Positions 17,281-25,075 are shown, counted from the first letter of the stretch. The stretch: DNA of 64,000 bases from Chthonomonas sp. UBA2362 (GCA_002344135.1 DDTO01000002.1:484794-548793), one strand, 5' to 3'. Numbers and translations: made by a program. Notes: generated from the letters alone by a model not told the origin.

Positions 17281-17510
17281 CATCCCGTCGAGACGGGATG
17301 GAATTCCGTCGTGACGGCGCGGGATTCAGCCGTCCTGAACGGCATCCAGTCGTGACTGGATGCAATTCCGTCGCGACTGGACGGAATTCTGTCGTGACTG
17401 GATGCAATTCTGTCGTGACTGGATGCAATTCTGTCGTGACTGGACGGAATTCCGTCGTGACGGCGCGGGATTCAGCCGTCCTGAACGGCATTCCGTCGTG
17501 ACTGGATGGG
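17281..17510. repeat. Tandem array of about 11 units of 20-21 bp, each a dyad
   Basis: Units follow the pattern ATTCYGTCGTGACTGGATGC; most are imperfect palindromes around GTC-GT-GAC, and the outer unit CATCCAGTC-GT-GACTGGATG is perfect. Units 2-4 and 9-11 share the order GTCGTGACGG, then GATTCAGCCGTCCTGAACGG, then a GTGACTGGATG unit, so the array also grew by larger duplications. The 21-bp period leaves frames open on both strands (7-residue repeats), but nothing supports translation. Not CRISPR: there are no spacers. Confidence 0.85.
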
Positions 17511-17524
17511 ATTCCGCCGCGGCT

Positions 17525-17597
17525 CCCCTCTCCTGCGCCTCTCGACCCATCGATTACTGAAACATCGGTGGCGGAGGAGAGGGGTTGGGGGAGAGGT
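17525..17597 (-). repeat. DUF559-flanking hairpin repeat, copy A
   Basis: Read on the minus strand: ACCTCTCCCC..AACCCCTCTCCTCCGCC, a variable centre, then GCGCAGGAGAGGGG. The ends CCCCTCTCCT and AGGAGAGGGG pair, so the unit folds into a long hairpin. It is in opposite orientation to copies B and C on the other side of the DUF559 gene. Confidence 0.75.
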
Positions 17598-17628
17598 CAA
17601 GGGGCGATCTTGCGGAAGGCTCCGGGCT

Positions 17629-17646
17629 CCCCTCTCCTCCGCCACA
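17629..17646 (+). repeat. DUF559-flanking repeat, partial copy D
   Basis: CCCCTCTCCTCCGCCACA, identical to the core of copies B and C, lies directly after (on the minus strand) the DUF559 stop codon. Confidence 0.6.
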
Positions 17647-17649
17647 AGC

Positions 17650-18072
17650 TCACCGTGTCTGCGAGATTGGTGGCGGACAGGGCGGGGCGGGGAACGGGTC
17701 GACTCCGGAACGCTCAACGCACGCTCGATAGATTACCGCGAGCCATCCTTGCCGCGAATCGCGCTCGAAGAGGGCAAGGCTCGGAATTCGCATCGTCTTT
17801 ACTCCGCGCTCGGCAAGTTTCGCGTCGCGTATCGCGTCCGCCTCCGGATCATGCGCGTCACCATCGACCTCGATGCACAGAAGCGCGGCAGGGCAATAGA
17901 AGTCGAGGGTGTAGTCGAGCATCGGCACTTGACGCTTGAACCTGAATCCCAGCTTGTCGTGGCGCAACTCGTTCCAGAGGATGCGCTCGCCCTGAGTCAT
18001 GTCCTTCCGCAGTTGTTGGGCTCGGACCGTTCGGGGACGAAGGTGGGGACGGGTTTGATTGGGAAGCTTCAC
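17650..18072 (-). CDS. DUF559 endonuclease-like protein
   Basis: 140 residues from a GTG start. The core (AQQLRKDMTQGERILWNELR, FRFKRQVPMLDYTLDFYCPAALLCIEVDGDAHD) is the DUF559 domain, which belongs to the PD-(D/E)xK nuclease fold related to the very-short-patch-repair endonuclease; the Asp, Glu and Gln/His-type residues of that core are present. The C-terminal 20 residues (Pro-rich PFPAPPCPPPISQTR) run toward the flanking repeat. TAAAGT lies nine bases before the start. It sits alone between inverted GC-rich hairpin repeats and next to a tandem array, which suggests that gene and repeats move or are maintained together. Activity is not demonstrated for the family. Confidence 0.85.
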   Translation of the reverse strand: MKLPNQTRPHLRPRTVRAQQLRKDMTQGERILWNELRHDKLGFRFKRQVPMLDYTLDFYCPAALLCIEVDGDAHDPEADAIRDAKLAERGVKTMRIPSLALFERDSRQGWLAVIYRACVERSGVDPFPAPPCPPPISQTR

Positions 18073-18086
18073 ACGCCCGCGACTTT

Positions 18087-18160
18087 ACCTCTCCCCTAAC
18101 CCCTCTCCTCCGCCACAGAGCCCTCGGTAGTTGACAGATCGGGGGGCGCAGGAGAGGGGG
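18087..18160 (+). repeat. DUF559-flanking hairpin repeat, copy B
   Basis: ACCTCTCCCCTAACCCCTCT through GCGCAGGAGAGGGGG; the ends CCCCTCTCCT and AGGAGAGGGG are inverted complements. It is a direct repeat of copy C with about three differences in 73 bases. Confidence 0.8.
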
Positions 18161-18196
18161 ACCGGAGGGGCTGCCTTTGCGAAGTGTTGCGCTTTG

Positions 18197-18269
18197 ACCT
18201 CTCCCCTAACCCCTCTCCTCCGCCACAGAGCCCTCCGCGGTTGACAGATCGGGGGGCGCAGGAGAGGGG
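18197..18269 (+). repeat. DUF559-flanking hairpin repeat, copy C
   Basis: Direct repeat of copy B, 110 bases downstream. It ends 35 bases before the ftsK stop codon and could act as a transcription terminator for ftsK, which reads towards it. Confidence 0.8.
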
Positions 18270-18304
18270 AATCCCGGAACTCACCGGTGCCAATCTCCAG
18301 AGTC

Positions 18305-20470
18305 TCAGTCCAACGGATCGGTCTCGATACGCGGTCCGGCGAACGTCCGCGCCCCGAAAAGGTCCTCGACCTCCATCGGACTGACGAGCACCTCGCGGGG
18401 GCGGGGGCCGTCGCGGGGGCCGACGATGCCGCGCTCCTCCATGGTATCGAGCAGGCGGGAAGCCCGCTGGAACCCGATCGAGAAGCGCCGCTGGAGCATA
18501 GACGTCGAAGCCTGGCCCCGATCGGCGACCCAGCGAACCGCCTCCTCCCACACGGGATCGAGCGATTCGTCGCTGGTATGTCCGTCGCCGCCGCGTTCGC
18601 TGGGCGGGTCGACCGGGGTCAGGACGTAGCTGGGCGACTCCTGAGCCTTCCAGTGCGCGCACACGGCCTCGATCTCGCGCTCGCCGACGTAGCAGCCCTG
18701 GATGCGCGTCGGCTTGCTGGCGTCGATCGGTAGGAAGAGCATGTCGCCTTTGCCGACCAGGCGCTCGGCGCCCACTTGGTCGAGGATCGTCCGCGAGTCG
18801 ATGCCGCTCGAGACCGAAAAGGCGATGCGCGAGGCGATGTTGGCCTTGATCGTGCCCGTGATGACGTCCACGCTCGGGCGCTGGGTGGCGATGACGAGGT
18901 GGATGCCGGTGGCGCGGGCGAGTTGGGCGAGTCGGCAGATGCTCGTCTCGACCTCCGCCGCGGCCTGGATCATCATATCGGCGAGTTCGTCGATGACGAC
19001 GACGATGTAGGAAAGCCGGTCCTGGAACGAGGCTCGCTCGTTCCAGCCATCGATGTTGCGGACCCCGGCTTCGCTGAAGAGGTCGTACCGGCGATCCATC
19101 TCTCGCCAAACCGCTCGGAGCACGCCGGGCGCCTCCTTGACGTCCTTGACGACCGGGCAGAGCAGGTGGGGGATGCCGTCGAAGAGGCTCAGCTCCACGC
19201 GCTTGGGGTCGATCATCACGAAGCGAACGTCCTTGGGCGTATTTCGCACTAGGAGCGACATGATGATCGTTGCCAGGCCGATGCTCTTGCCGCTGTTGGT
19301 GGCTCCGCCGATGAGGAGGTGCGGCATCTTGGCGAGATCGGTGTAGCGGTTTTCGCCGCTCACGTCCTGCCCGAGCGCGACACAGAGCCGGCTGGGATGG
19401 TCTCGGAACTCCTTGAAGTCGCACAGCTCCCGCAGGGTCACGGTGCTCGGCTGAGAGTTGGGGACCTCGACGCCGATGGCCGCCTTGCCCGGGATGGGCG
19501 CCTCGACTCGCACATGGCTGGCGGCGAGGTTCATCGCGATGTTGTCGGCGAGGGCGGTGATTCTTCCAACGCGGATGCCGGGTCCGAGTTGGATTTCGTA
19601 GCGCGTGATCGTCGGTCCGGTGGCGATTTCGACGACGTTGGCCTCGATCCGAAACTCCTCGAGCGTGCCTTCGAGCGTCTCGATGTTCGCCTGCATTTCT
19701 TGCGCGGTGCGCTTCGGACGGGGCTTGGGCTCGGCCAAGAGAGCGATCGGTGGGAGATCGTAGCCCTCCTTCGGTGTCGGCTGTTGGGTAACGCCCAGAG
19801 TCCGCTTGGTGTCTCCGGCGCTCGGGATCAGCTTGGGCTTCTTTCGCTGGGTCGTGGCTTCCTCGGATTCATCGGGCATGCGCACGGCGGCACGTTCTGG
19901 CCTGCTCGTTCGAGCCGGCGTCGGCTTGGCAAGGCGCGGGTGGTGCCGTCGCTCCCTGAGCGACTGCCAGAACGCCCGCAAGGGCGCGTCGGCGCACAGA
20001 ACCACTCCCACCATGCCGAGCGCGCCGATTCCGACGAACTTGGCCGACCCGAGGAGCGTATCGAGCGCCCAAGCCACGATGGCGCCGAGATAGCCGCCGG
20101 AGGCCGCGGCGATCTCCGGGTCGAAGTAATCGCCACGAAGGTCTCGGGCGAAGGCACCGACCACCGCCATGAAGATGAGGAGCACACCCCACGTGAGGCG
20201 GCTCAACTCCAAACGATGCCGACCCGCGAAAAGTGCGACACCGAAAAGCGCGAGCACGACGGGGACCGCCCACGCGCCGCGCCCGAAAAGAAGCGAGAAG
20301 AAGCCGCCCAAAGCGGTACCGAGAACCCCGGCATTGCCGAGGGCAAGGGCCACCACCATGACCACGGCGGCGGCAAAAGCCGCGATACCGAGCGTGTCGG
20401 TCGCCCGATGGGATAGATCCGGATTGGCTCGCCTGTGCGTGGAGAGCGGCCGGGTGCCGGTCGTTCGCAT
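18305..20470 (-). CDS. ftsK: FtsK/SpoIIIE DNA translocase
   Basis: 721 residues from ATG 20470, preceded by AGGAG; the frame upstream is overlap with dapB. Four to five N-terminal membrane helices (residues 26-160) anchor the protein at the division site, a short basic/Pro linker follows, then the motor: alpha domain, Walker A GATNSGKS (389-396), Walker B VVVIDELADMM (about 490-500), ATQRPSVDVITG, and a C-terminal winged-helix gamma domain (VADRGQASTSMLQRRFSIG) that reads KOPS-like sites. It pumps chromosome DNA through the septum and helps XerCD resolve dimers. At 721 residues it is near the SpoIIIE size, with a short linker. Confidence 0.96.
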   Translation of the reverse strand: MRTTGTRPLSTHRRANPDLSHRATDTLGIAAFAAAVVMVVALALGNAGVLGTALGGFFSLLFGRGAWAVPVVLALFGVALFAGRHRLELSRLTWGVLLIFMAVVGAFARDLRGDYFDPEIAAASGGYLGAIVAWALDTLLGSAKFVGIGALGMVGVVLCADAPLRAFWQSLRERRHHPRLAKPTPARTSRPERAAVRMPDESEEATTQRKKPKLIPSAGDTKRTLGVTQQPTPKEGYDLPPIALLAEPKPRPKRTAQEMQANIETLEGTLEEFRIEANVVEIATGPTITRYEIQLGPGIRVGRITALADNIAMNLAASHVRVEAPIPGKAAIGVEVPNSQPSTVTLRELCDFKEFRDHPSRLCVALGQDVSGENRYTDLAKMPHLLIGGATNSGKSIGLATIIMSLLVRNTPKDVRFVMIDPKRVELSLFDGIPHLLCPVVKDVKEAPGVLRAVWREMDRRYDLFSEAGVRNIDGWNERASFQDRLSYIVVVIDELADMMIQAAAEVETSICRLAQLARATGIHLVIATQRPSVDVITGTIKANIASRIAFSVSSGIDSRTILDQVGAERLVGKGDMLFLPIDASKPTRIQGCYVGEREIEAVCAHWKAQESPSYVLTPVDPPSERGGDGHTSDESLDPVWEEAVRWVADRGQASTSMLQRRFSIGFQRASRLLDTMEERGIVGPRDGPRPREVLVSPMEVEDLFGARTFAGPRIETDPLD

Positions 20471-20512
20471 CCTAGTTCTTTCTCCTGCCCGTCCGTGGGC
20501 ACGTTCGAGGGG

Positions 20513-20521
20513 AGTATAGCA
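20513..20521 (-). promoter_or_regulatory. Extended -10 promoter (TGCTATACT) of ftsK
   Basis: On the minus strand TGC-TATACT precedes ftsK by about 45 bases, leaving a normal leader with an AGGAG ribosome binding site. No good -35 is seen, consistent with an extended -10. Confidence 0.55.
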
Positions 20522-20529
20522 TTCCGGGC

Positions 20530-21339
20530 TTAGACCAACAGCTCGTCGAGCCCGATTGTCAGGCCGGTCCGGCTCCAAACCTCCCGGACCGCCAGGATCA
20601 CGCCGGGCATGAAAGACGTGCGATCGAGCGAATCGTGGCGAATGGTCAAGGTCTCGCCCAGGCCGCCGAACATGACCATCTGGTGAGCGACCAGACCCTT
20701 GAGTCTCACCGAATGGACAGGTACGCCAGCGATCGTGCCTCCTCGCACCCCTTCGGCCTTGATCAGTTCTTCGCCGCGCTTGGGCTGCCCTTGCCGGGCG
20801 CCGGCAATAAGCTCGGCGGTTCGGGTCGCGGTTCCGGAGGGGGCATCGACTTTCTGATCGTGGTGCATCTCGACGACCTCGACGTCGGGAAGCCACTTGG
20901 CGGCCTGTTGCGCGAACCGCATCATGAGGACTCCGCCGATGGCGAAGTTCGGCACGACCATCGCCGGTGTATCGAACTCGGCGCAAACCTGGGCGATGTC
21001 CCGCAGGTCCTGTGCTGAAAGGCCGCTGGTACCGATGACCGGGGCGACGCCGCGTTTCAGGGCGGACTCGGCGTGGTTCGCCGCGGCTCCGGGTTGGGTG
21101 AAGTCGACGAGGACGTTCGCTTCGTCGGCGTCGAGGGCGGCGCCGACCTTGTCCTGGATGACGAGGTCCGGTGCTCTCGGGCCAGCGATCGCCCGGAGGG
21201 ACTCGCCGGGATGGGCCCGATCCACCGCCGATACGACTTCTATGCCGGTGGCCTGCCCGAGGGCCCGCGCGGTCTCCTGGCCCATCTTGCCGGCGGCGCC
21301 CACGAGGCAGACCCGGATGATCCCGGTAGGCTTTCCCAT
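20530..21339 (-). CDS. dapB: 4-hydroxy-tetrahydrodipicolinate reductase
   Basis: 269 residues, the family length. DapB reduces hydroxy-tetrahydrodipicolinate with NAD(P)H in the diaminopimelate/lysine pathway. The Rossmann motif VGAAGKMGQ is at residues 13-21, and the substrate motif HHDQKVDAPSGTA with the catalytic His pair and Lys is intact; GLVAHQMVMFGGLGETLTIRHDS matches the C-terminal domain. Upstream TAATCT at spacing six supports the ATG at 21339 and a leaderless transcript. Stands alone; no other dap gene is in the window. Confidence 0.97.
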   Translation of the reverse strand: MGKPTGIIRVCLVGAAGKMGQETARALGQATGIEVVSAVDRAHPGESLRAIAGPRAPDLVIQDKVGAALDADEANVLVDFTQPGAAANHAESALKRGVAPVIGTSGLSAQDLRDIAQVCAEFDTPAMVVPNFAIGGVLMMRFAQQAAKWLPDVEVVEMHHDQKVDAPSGTATRTAELIAGARQGQPKRGEELIKAEGVRGGTIAGVPVHSVRLKGLVAHQMVMFGGLGETLTIRHDSLDRTSFMPGVILAVREVWSRTGLTIGLDELLV

Positions 21340-21345
21340 GGCGCG

Positions 21346-21351
21346 AGATTA
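21346..21351 (-). promoter_or_regulatory. Leaderless -10 (TAATCT) of dapB
   Basis: TAATCT, six bases, then ATG 21339; the same hexamer and spacing occur before the DprA-like gene at 27007. No SD sequence. Confidence 0.55.
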
Positions 21352-21366
21352 CCGCCCCAGAACAAT

Positions 21367-21391
21367 CAAGCCCTCACGAGGTGAGGGCTTG
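21367..21391 (-). terminator. Terminator of the first PEP-CTERM gene
   Basis: CAAGCCCTCAC and GTGAGGGCTTG form a perfect 11-bp stem with a 3-base loop, 22 bases after the stop of the PEP-CTERM gene; ATTGTTCT follows on the minus strand. It ends just before the dapB promoter. Confidence 0.7.
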
Positions 21392-21412
21392 CGATACGCA
21401 GGAGCGATGCGC

Positions 21413-22039
21413 TCAGGCCTTGCGGCGGCGTCGGAGCAGGGCGAGGGCGCCGAGGCCGAGAGCGGCCAGCGTGCCGGGCTCGGGAACCGCGCAGAAGGTT
21501 GCACCGCGGAGCCAGATGTCGTAAGTACCCGTTCCGCTCGTGCCGGTCCATCCGGAGAGGGGGCCAGGGGCGCCAGGGCCATCCGGAGCACGCTCCGTGT
21601 TGAAAGGCGTGTTGTTCCAGATGAGAGCACCAGTGGGGCCGACGGGATCGCCGTTGTAGCCGGAGATGGCAATCATATAGAAGCCGTTACCTGGCACGAA
21701 AACACTGGTAAGAGTCGAGCGAAGCGTTCCGCCGCCAGGGTCGTCGTCGTTGTAGGTGACCCCCATGGCGTTGGCGTCGAACAGGAACAACTGGGTGTCC
21801 GCGAGCGTTCCGGGCTGGTTGACCGTGGTGGCGCGGAAGTTCAGGTAGTCGTCGATGTAGATGCAATACAGGTCGCGATCGTTCGTGGCGGCGATCTCGC
21901 CGACGATGTTCGTTAGCGGTCCCACGCCGACAGTGAGTTGGCCGGGCGGAAGCTCGATGGCATCGCCCACTTCGTTCCAAACTTGCGAGAACGCGGCCGT
22001 GGACGTACAGGCTAAACAAAGAAGCAAGAGTCTCTTCAT
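21413..22039 (-). CDS. PEP-CTERM sorted surface protein
   Basis: 208 residues from ATG 22039, preceded by GGAGG. A signal peptide (MKRLLLLCLACTSTAAFSQ) is followed by a beta-rich domain of the kind found in pre-peptidase C-terminal/DVUA-like modules (DRDLYCIYIDDYLNFRATT, ADTQLFLFDANAMGV, VPGNGFYMIAISGYNGDP), then the C-terminal PEP-CTERM signal: VPEPGT, a hydrophobic helix and RRRRKA. The exosortase at 6565 would process it. It is a close paralogue of the gene at 22447. Likely a calcium- or polymer-associated envelope protein; function unknown. Confidence 0.9.
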   Translation of the reverse strand: MKRLLLLCLACTSTAAFSQVWNEVGDAIELPPGQLTVGVGPLTNIVGEIAATNDRDLYCIYIDDYLNFRATTVNQPGTLADTQLFLFDANAMGVTYNDDDPGGGTLRSTLTSVFVPGNGFYMIAISGYNGDPVGPTGALIWNNTPFNTERAPDGPGAPGPLSGWTGTSGTGTYDIWLRGATFCAVPEPGTLAALGLGALALLRRRRKA

Positions 22040-22192
22040 GGATTCACCCTCCATTCGGTGATGCGATCGGCTGTCAGTTAGCCGAAGCATGCTTCCTTGT
22101 ATGCAAGAAGTACGGAAGCGTGACAGGCTCAGACGAGAAACCCGTATTTATACGAGGTAGGTGAAGCGACTTTCGATGCCCACCCGACACGA

Positions 22193-22223
22193 AGCCGCCC
22201 CAAGACGCTGCCCTGGGGCGGCT
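22193..22223. other. Stem-loop between the two PEP-CTERM genes
   Basis: AGCCGCCCCA (22193-22202) and TGGGGCGGCT (22214-22223) pair perfectly. The 22040-22446 gap also holds the leader of the first PEP-CTERM gene and, at 22390, the terminator of the second. No credible coding region was found there; a 13-codon frame near 22242-22283 (minus) is unsupported. Confidence 0.5.
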
Positions 22224-22389
22224 CGGGCTCGGTGGCGGTCCCTAGCCGTCGCCGTAACTCCTTCGGCCTAGTCGCCAAATCATGCCGATGTTGCTTGTAG
22301 GAATGAGCTCACAGTCTTCCCAGCCTCGGCTCACACCTTGTGCCGGGGGGCGGCACTTATCGAACAGGGTGAATAGGTATGCAAAACAA

Positions 22390-22421
22390 AGAGCCCCCGT
22401 GCCAAAAAGCACGGGAGCTCT
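22390..22421 (-). terminator. Rho-independent terminator of the second PEP-CTERM gene
   Basis: AGAGCTCCCGTGC / GCACGGGGGCTCT (minus strand, one mismatch) with a TTTTTG loop, followed by TTGTTTTGC, 26 bases after the stop codon. Confidence 0.8.
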
Positions 22422-22446
22422 AACCTGGTCCGCAACAGGACTGGTC

Positions 22447-23064
22447 TTAGGCCTTGCGGCGGCGTCGGAGCAAGGCGAGGGCGCCCAGGCCGAGAGCGGC
22501 CATCGTGCCGGGCTCGGGAACGGCACAGAAGGTCGCGCCGTTGAGCAGGATGTCGTACGTGCCGGTGGCGCTGGCGCCGCCCCAAGCGCTGAGGGCGCCG
22601 CCCGCACCCGGTCCATCCGGAGCTCGCTCGGTACCGAACGGCGTGTTGTTCCAGATCAGGCCGCCTGCGCTCGACGGGTCACCGTTGTATCCGGAGATAC
22701 CGATGTAGTACCGGCCATTGCCCGGGACGAACATGGCCGTCAGCGTCGAGCGAGCGCCGCCGCCGGAGTCGTCGTTGTGGGTAACGCCAAAGCCGTTCGC
22801 GTTGAACAGGAACAACTGGGTGTCGGCGAGCGTGCCGGGCTGTCCGACCGTGGTGGCGCGGAAGGCCTGGAAATCATAGATGTCGATACAATACAGATCG
22901 CGGTCGTCCGAGGCGGTGATCGCACCGACGATGTTGGTCAGCGGTCCAACGCCGACGGTCATCTGGCCGGGCAGAAGCTCGGGCGCGTCGCCAACTTCGT
23001 TCCAAACCTGGGCGAAAGCGGCCGTCGTCGACAGAGACAAAGCGAGTAGCAAGAGTCTTTTCAT
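22447..23064 (-). CDS. PEP-CTERM sorted surface protein (paralogue)
   Basis: 205 residues. Same layout as the gene at 21413: signal peptide MKRLLLLALSLSTTAAFAQ, the block VWNEVGDAPELLPGQMTVG, DRDLYCIDIYDFQAF, ADTQLFLFNANGFGV, SGYNGDPSSAGG, and a tail VPEPGTMAALGLGALALL-RRRRKA. The two are roughly 70-75% alike by eye, and they differ mainly in the central loops, so they arose by tandem duplication. A GGAGGG ribosome binding site and an extended -10 promoter precede it, and a strong terminator follows, so it is expressed on its own. Confidence 0.92.
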   Translation of the reverse strand: MKRLLLLALSLSTTAAFAQVWNEVGDAPELLPGQMTVGVGPLTNIVGAITASDDRDLYCIDIYDFQAFRATTVGQPGTLADTQLFLFNANGFGVTHNDDSGGGARSTLTAMFVPGNGRYYIGISGYNGDPSSAGGLIWNNTPFGTERAPDGPGAGGALSAWGGASATGTYDILLNGATFCAVPEPGTMAALGLGALALLRRRRKA

Positions 23065-23134
23065 GTAAAAAATCCCTCCAAACTATTCAAGCCGGAAGCC
23101 CCCGTCGCGGGCGACATCCAGATGAACACGTCTC

Positions 23135-23143
23135 ATTATAGCA
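23135..23143 (-). promoter_or_regulatory. Extended -10 promoter (TGCTATAAT) of the second PEP-CTERM gene
   Basis: A perfect TGC-TATAAT on the minus strand, about 70 bases before the start, leaves a leader that carries GGAGGG. This is the best sigma-70-like box in the window. Confidence 0.7.
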
Positions 23144-23241
23144 AGAGTTGGCCCATTCAGGCACTCCGAAGTGCGGGTTTTTCGGCATCCGAACGTAACC
23201 CGGCACCAATACGGGGTTCGAATCCCGATCGAATCGGCGGG

Positions 23242-23247
23242 TAACGT
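23242..23247 (+). promoter_or_regulatory. Leaderless -10 (TAACGT) of tmk
   Basis: TAACGT ends six bases before the GTG at 23254. No SD sequence is present, so the start choice rests on the family's N-terminus and this spacing. Confidence 0.45.
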
Positions 23248-23253
23248 GCCGTC

Positions 23254-23865
23254 GTGTTCGTCACCTTCGAAGGACCGGAAGGCGCCGGCAAATCGACGCT
23301 CATCGCGGCATTGGCGGTCGAATTCGAACAGCACGGCCGTCGAGTGGTTCGGACTCGCGAGCCGGGGGCGACCTCTTTCGGGACCGAAGTCCGACGCCTG
23401 CTGTTGGAAGGGGACAATCTCTCGGCAGAGACCGAGCTCTTTCTCTTTCTGGCCGACCGCGCGAACCACGTCCAGCGCACGTTGTTGCCAGCGCTCCGCG
23501 AGGGAGCCGTGGTGCTTTGCGATCGCTACGCCGACTCGACTTTGGTGTACCAGGGTTACGGCCGCGGGCTCGACCTCGCGTTCCTGCGCCGGGCCAACGA
23601 ATTCGCCACTGGCGGTCTGCGACCCGATCTGACCCTGCTTCTCGACCTCGATCCGGAGGCAGGCCTTGCTCGGCTCGACTCCAAAGACCGCCTCGATCGG
23701 GAACCCATCGAGTTCCACCGCCGCATCCGGGCAGGCTTTTTGGCGGAGACGAAACTCGATCCGGACCGCTGGATCCTCATCGACGCATCGGCCGCCCCCG
23801 ACCGGGTGTTGGCCCAGGCGAAGGAAGCGATCTTGCGGCAACTCAGCGGGGAAGGCGGGGAGTGA
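23254..23865 (+). CDS. tmk: Thymidylate kinase
   Basis: 203 residues, GTG start. It phosphorylates dTMP to dTDP. The P-loop GPEGAGKST (7-15), TREPG, the DR-motif CDRYADSTLVYQGYGRG and a lid region with arginines (SKDRLDREP) match TMK. The start gives the expected MFVTFEGPEGAGKS N-terminus. The last 23 bases overlap the 3' end of the convergent M42 peptidase gene. In many genomes tmk precedes holB, but not here. Confidence 0.96.
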   Translation: MFVTFEGPEGAGKSTLIAALAVEFEQHGRRVVRTREPGATSFGTEVRRLLLEGDNLSAETELFLFLADRANHVQRTLLPALREGAVVLCDRYADSTLVYQGYGRGLDLAFLRRANEFATGGLRPDLTLLLDLDPEAGLARLDSKDRLDREPIEFHRRIRAGFLAETKLDPDRWILIDASAAPDRVLAQAKEAILRQLSGEGGE

Positions 23866-24919
23866 AGTCGGTCCCCGGCTTCACTCTGCGGCAGTAGGCG
23901 GCCATCAGCCGGGAGCAGTTCTCGACGTCGGTCAGGCTGAGCACTTCGCAGGGAGTGTGCATGTAGCGCAGCGCGACGCCGAGAATCCCTACTGCCATAC
24001 CGCATTGGTTGATCTGCATGGCGTTTCCGTCGGTGCCGGTGCCGCCGGGCGCGACGTCGACCTGATAAGGAATGCCGTCCTCGTCGCCGGCGGTCGTGAC
24101 CATCCGAAACACCGCATGATTGGCGTTTGCCCCGCGCATCACGCTCGGGCCCTTGCCGACGTCGAGGGCGCCGTAGCGGGTCTTAGCGACGCCTGGGTAG
24201 TCGATCGCGTGGTTCACGTCGACGGCGAGTCCCGACTGCGGGCCGATGCCGAAGCTGGCCGTTCGCGCCCCGCGCAAGCCGATCTCTTCCTGAACGGTTG
24301 CTACAGCGTAGACTCCGACTCCTGGATCGAGCCCTCCGTCTTGCTTCAGGAGCCGAAGCGCTTCGGCAACGATGAACGAGCCCATCTTATTATCGAATCC
24401 ACGCGCCGTGGCGCGATCGCCCAGGAGCATCTGGAATTCGTATTGGAAGGTCACGACGTCCCCGAGCGAGATGAGGCCGTCGAGTTCGGCCTTGCTCGAC
24501 GCTCCGACGTCGATCCACAGGTCCTTGAGCTCGGGCTTCTTCTTGCGTTCGTCCTCTTCCAGAAGGTGAATCGCCTTCCGGCCGATCACCCCGGCGACGC
24601 GCTCCTTGCCATGCACCCATACGCGCTGGCCGACGGGGATGACACTGTCGTGACCTCCAATTCCGCTGAAATAGAGGAGCCCCTCGTCGCTAATGTAGTG
24701 GACTATGAACCCGATCTCGTCCATGTGGCCTGCGAGCATGACCTTCTCTTTTGCATCGGGGTTGGCGATTGCCCACACGTTTCCGTGGACATCGGTATGG
24801 ATTTGGTCCGCGAACTGGGTGGTGTACGCCCGGTAGACCTCCGCGGCGGGTTCCTCGTAACCGCTGGGCGAAGGAGCGTTGACGATGGCTTTGAAGAACT
24901 CGAGGGACTCGGCGCGCAT
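23843..24919 (-). CDS. M42 family aminopeptidase
   Basis: 358 residues from ATG 24919 (an in-frame ATG at 24937 would add six). It matches the M42 glutamyl/aminopeptidase family (FrvX, TET-like): AIVNAPSPSGYEEP, the first metal ligand in AGHMDEIGF (His65, Asp67), ARGFDNKMGSF (bridging Asp), the catalytic pair in TVQEEIGLRGA, AVDVNHAIDYPG and the last His in YMHTPCEVL. These cytosolic dodecameric enzymes trim peptides. TATCAT eight bases before the start is a likely -10. Confidence 0.94.
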   Translation of the reverse strand: MRAESLEFFKAIVNAPSPSGYEEPAAEVYRAYTTQFADQIHTDVHGNVWAIANPDAKEKVMLAGHMDEIGFIVHYISDEGLLYFSGIGGHDSVIPVGQRVWVHGKERVAGVIGRKAIHLLEEDERKKKPELKDLWIDVGASSKAELDGLISLGDVVTFQYEFQMLLGDRATARGFDNKMGSFIVAEALRLLKQDGGLDPGVGVYAVATVQEEIGLRGARTASFGIGPQSGLAVDVNHAIDYPGVAKTRYGALDVGKGPSVMRGANANHAVFRMVTTAGDEDGIPYQVDVAPGGTGTDGNAMQINQCGMAVGILGVALRYMHTPCEVLSLTDVENCSRLMAAYCRRVKPGTDFTPRLPR

Positions 24920-24927
24920 AGGGCCGG

Positions 24928-24933
24928 ATGATA
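24928..24933 (-). promoter_or_regulatory. Candidate leaderless -10 (TATCAT) of the M42 peptidase
   Basis: TATCAT, eight bases, ATG 24919 on the minus strand; no SD sequence. Confidence 0.4.
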
Positions 24934-25075
24934 ACATGAAAGAGGGGGCCGGGCGATGGTTCGTGCCACCGGTGGGCTGTCTTCTCGCCGAGACGCACCT
25001 AGGGGAACAGCGGCATAAGTCCCAGCGAGTCAGCAATCATTGTGATATCATAATGGTGTCAAGGAGACAATGGCA

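Noticed and set aside
17281..17510. CRISPR array
   Set aside because: The units are 20-21 bp and directly abut; there are no unique spacers between them, and no cas genes lie nearby.
18096..19424. Minus-strand frame of 442 codons
   Set aside because: It is in a different frame within ftsK, Arg/Pro-rich, and only the ftsK frame has motifs.
20471..20986. N-terminal extension of FtsK by 172 codons
   Set aside because: The extension overlaps dapB out of frame and contains the ftsK promoter; AGGAG and the ATG at 20470 mark the true start.
22242..22283. Thirteen-codon peptide gene on the minus strand
   Set aside because: Only the start and stop are present; no ribosome site or conservation can be shown.
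23212..23235. tRNA gene, from the T-arm-like ACGGGGTTCGAATCCC
   Set aside because: The T stem has mismatches and no acceptor, D or anticodon arm can be folded around it in either strand; at most a chance motif or tRNA scrap.
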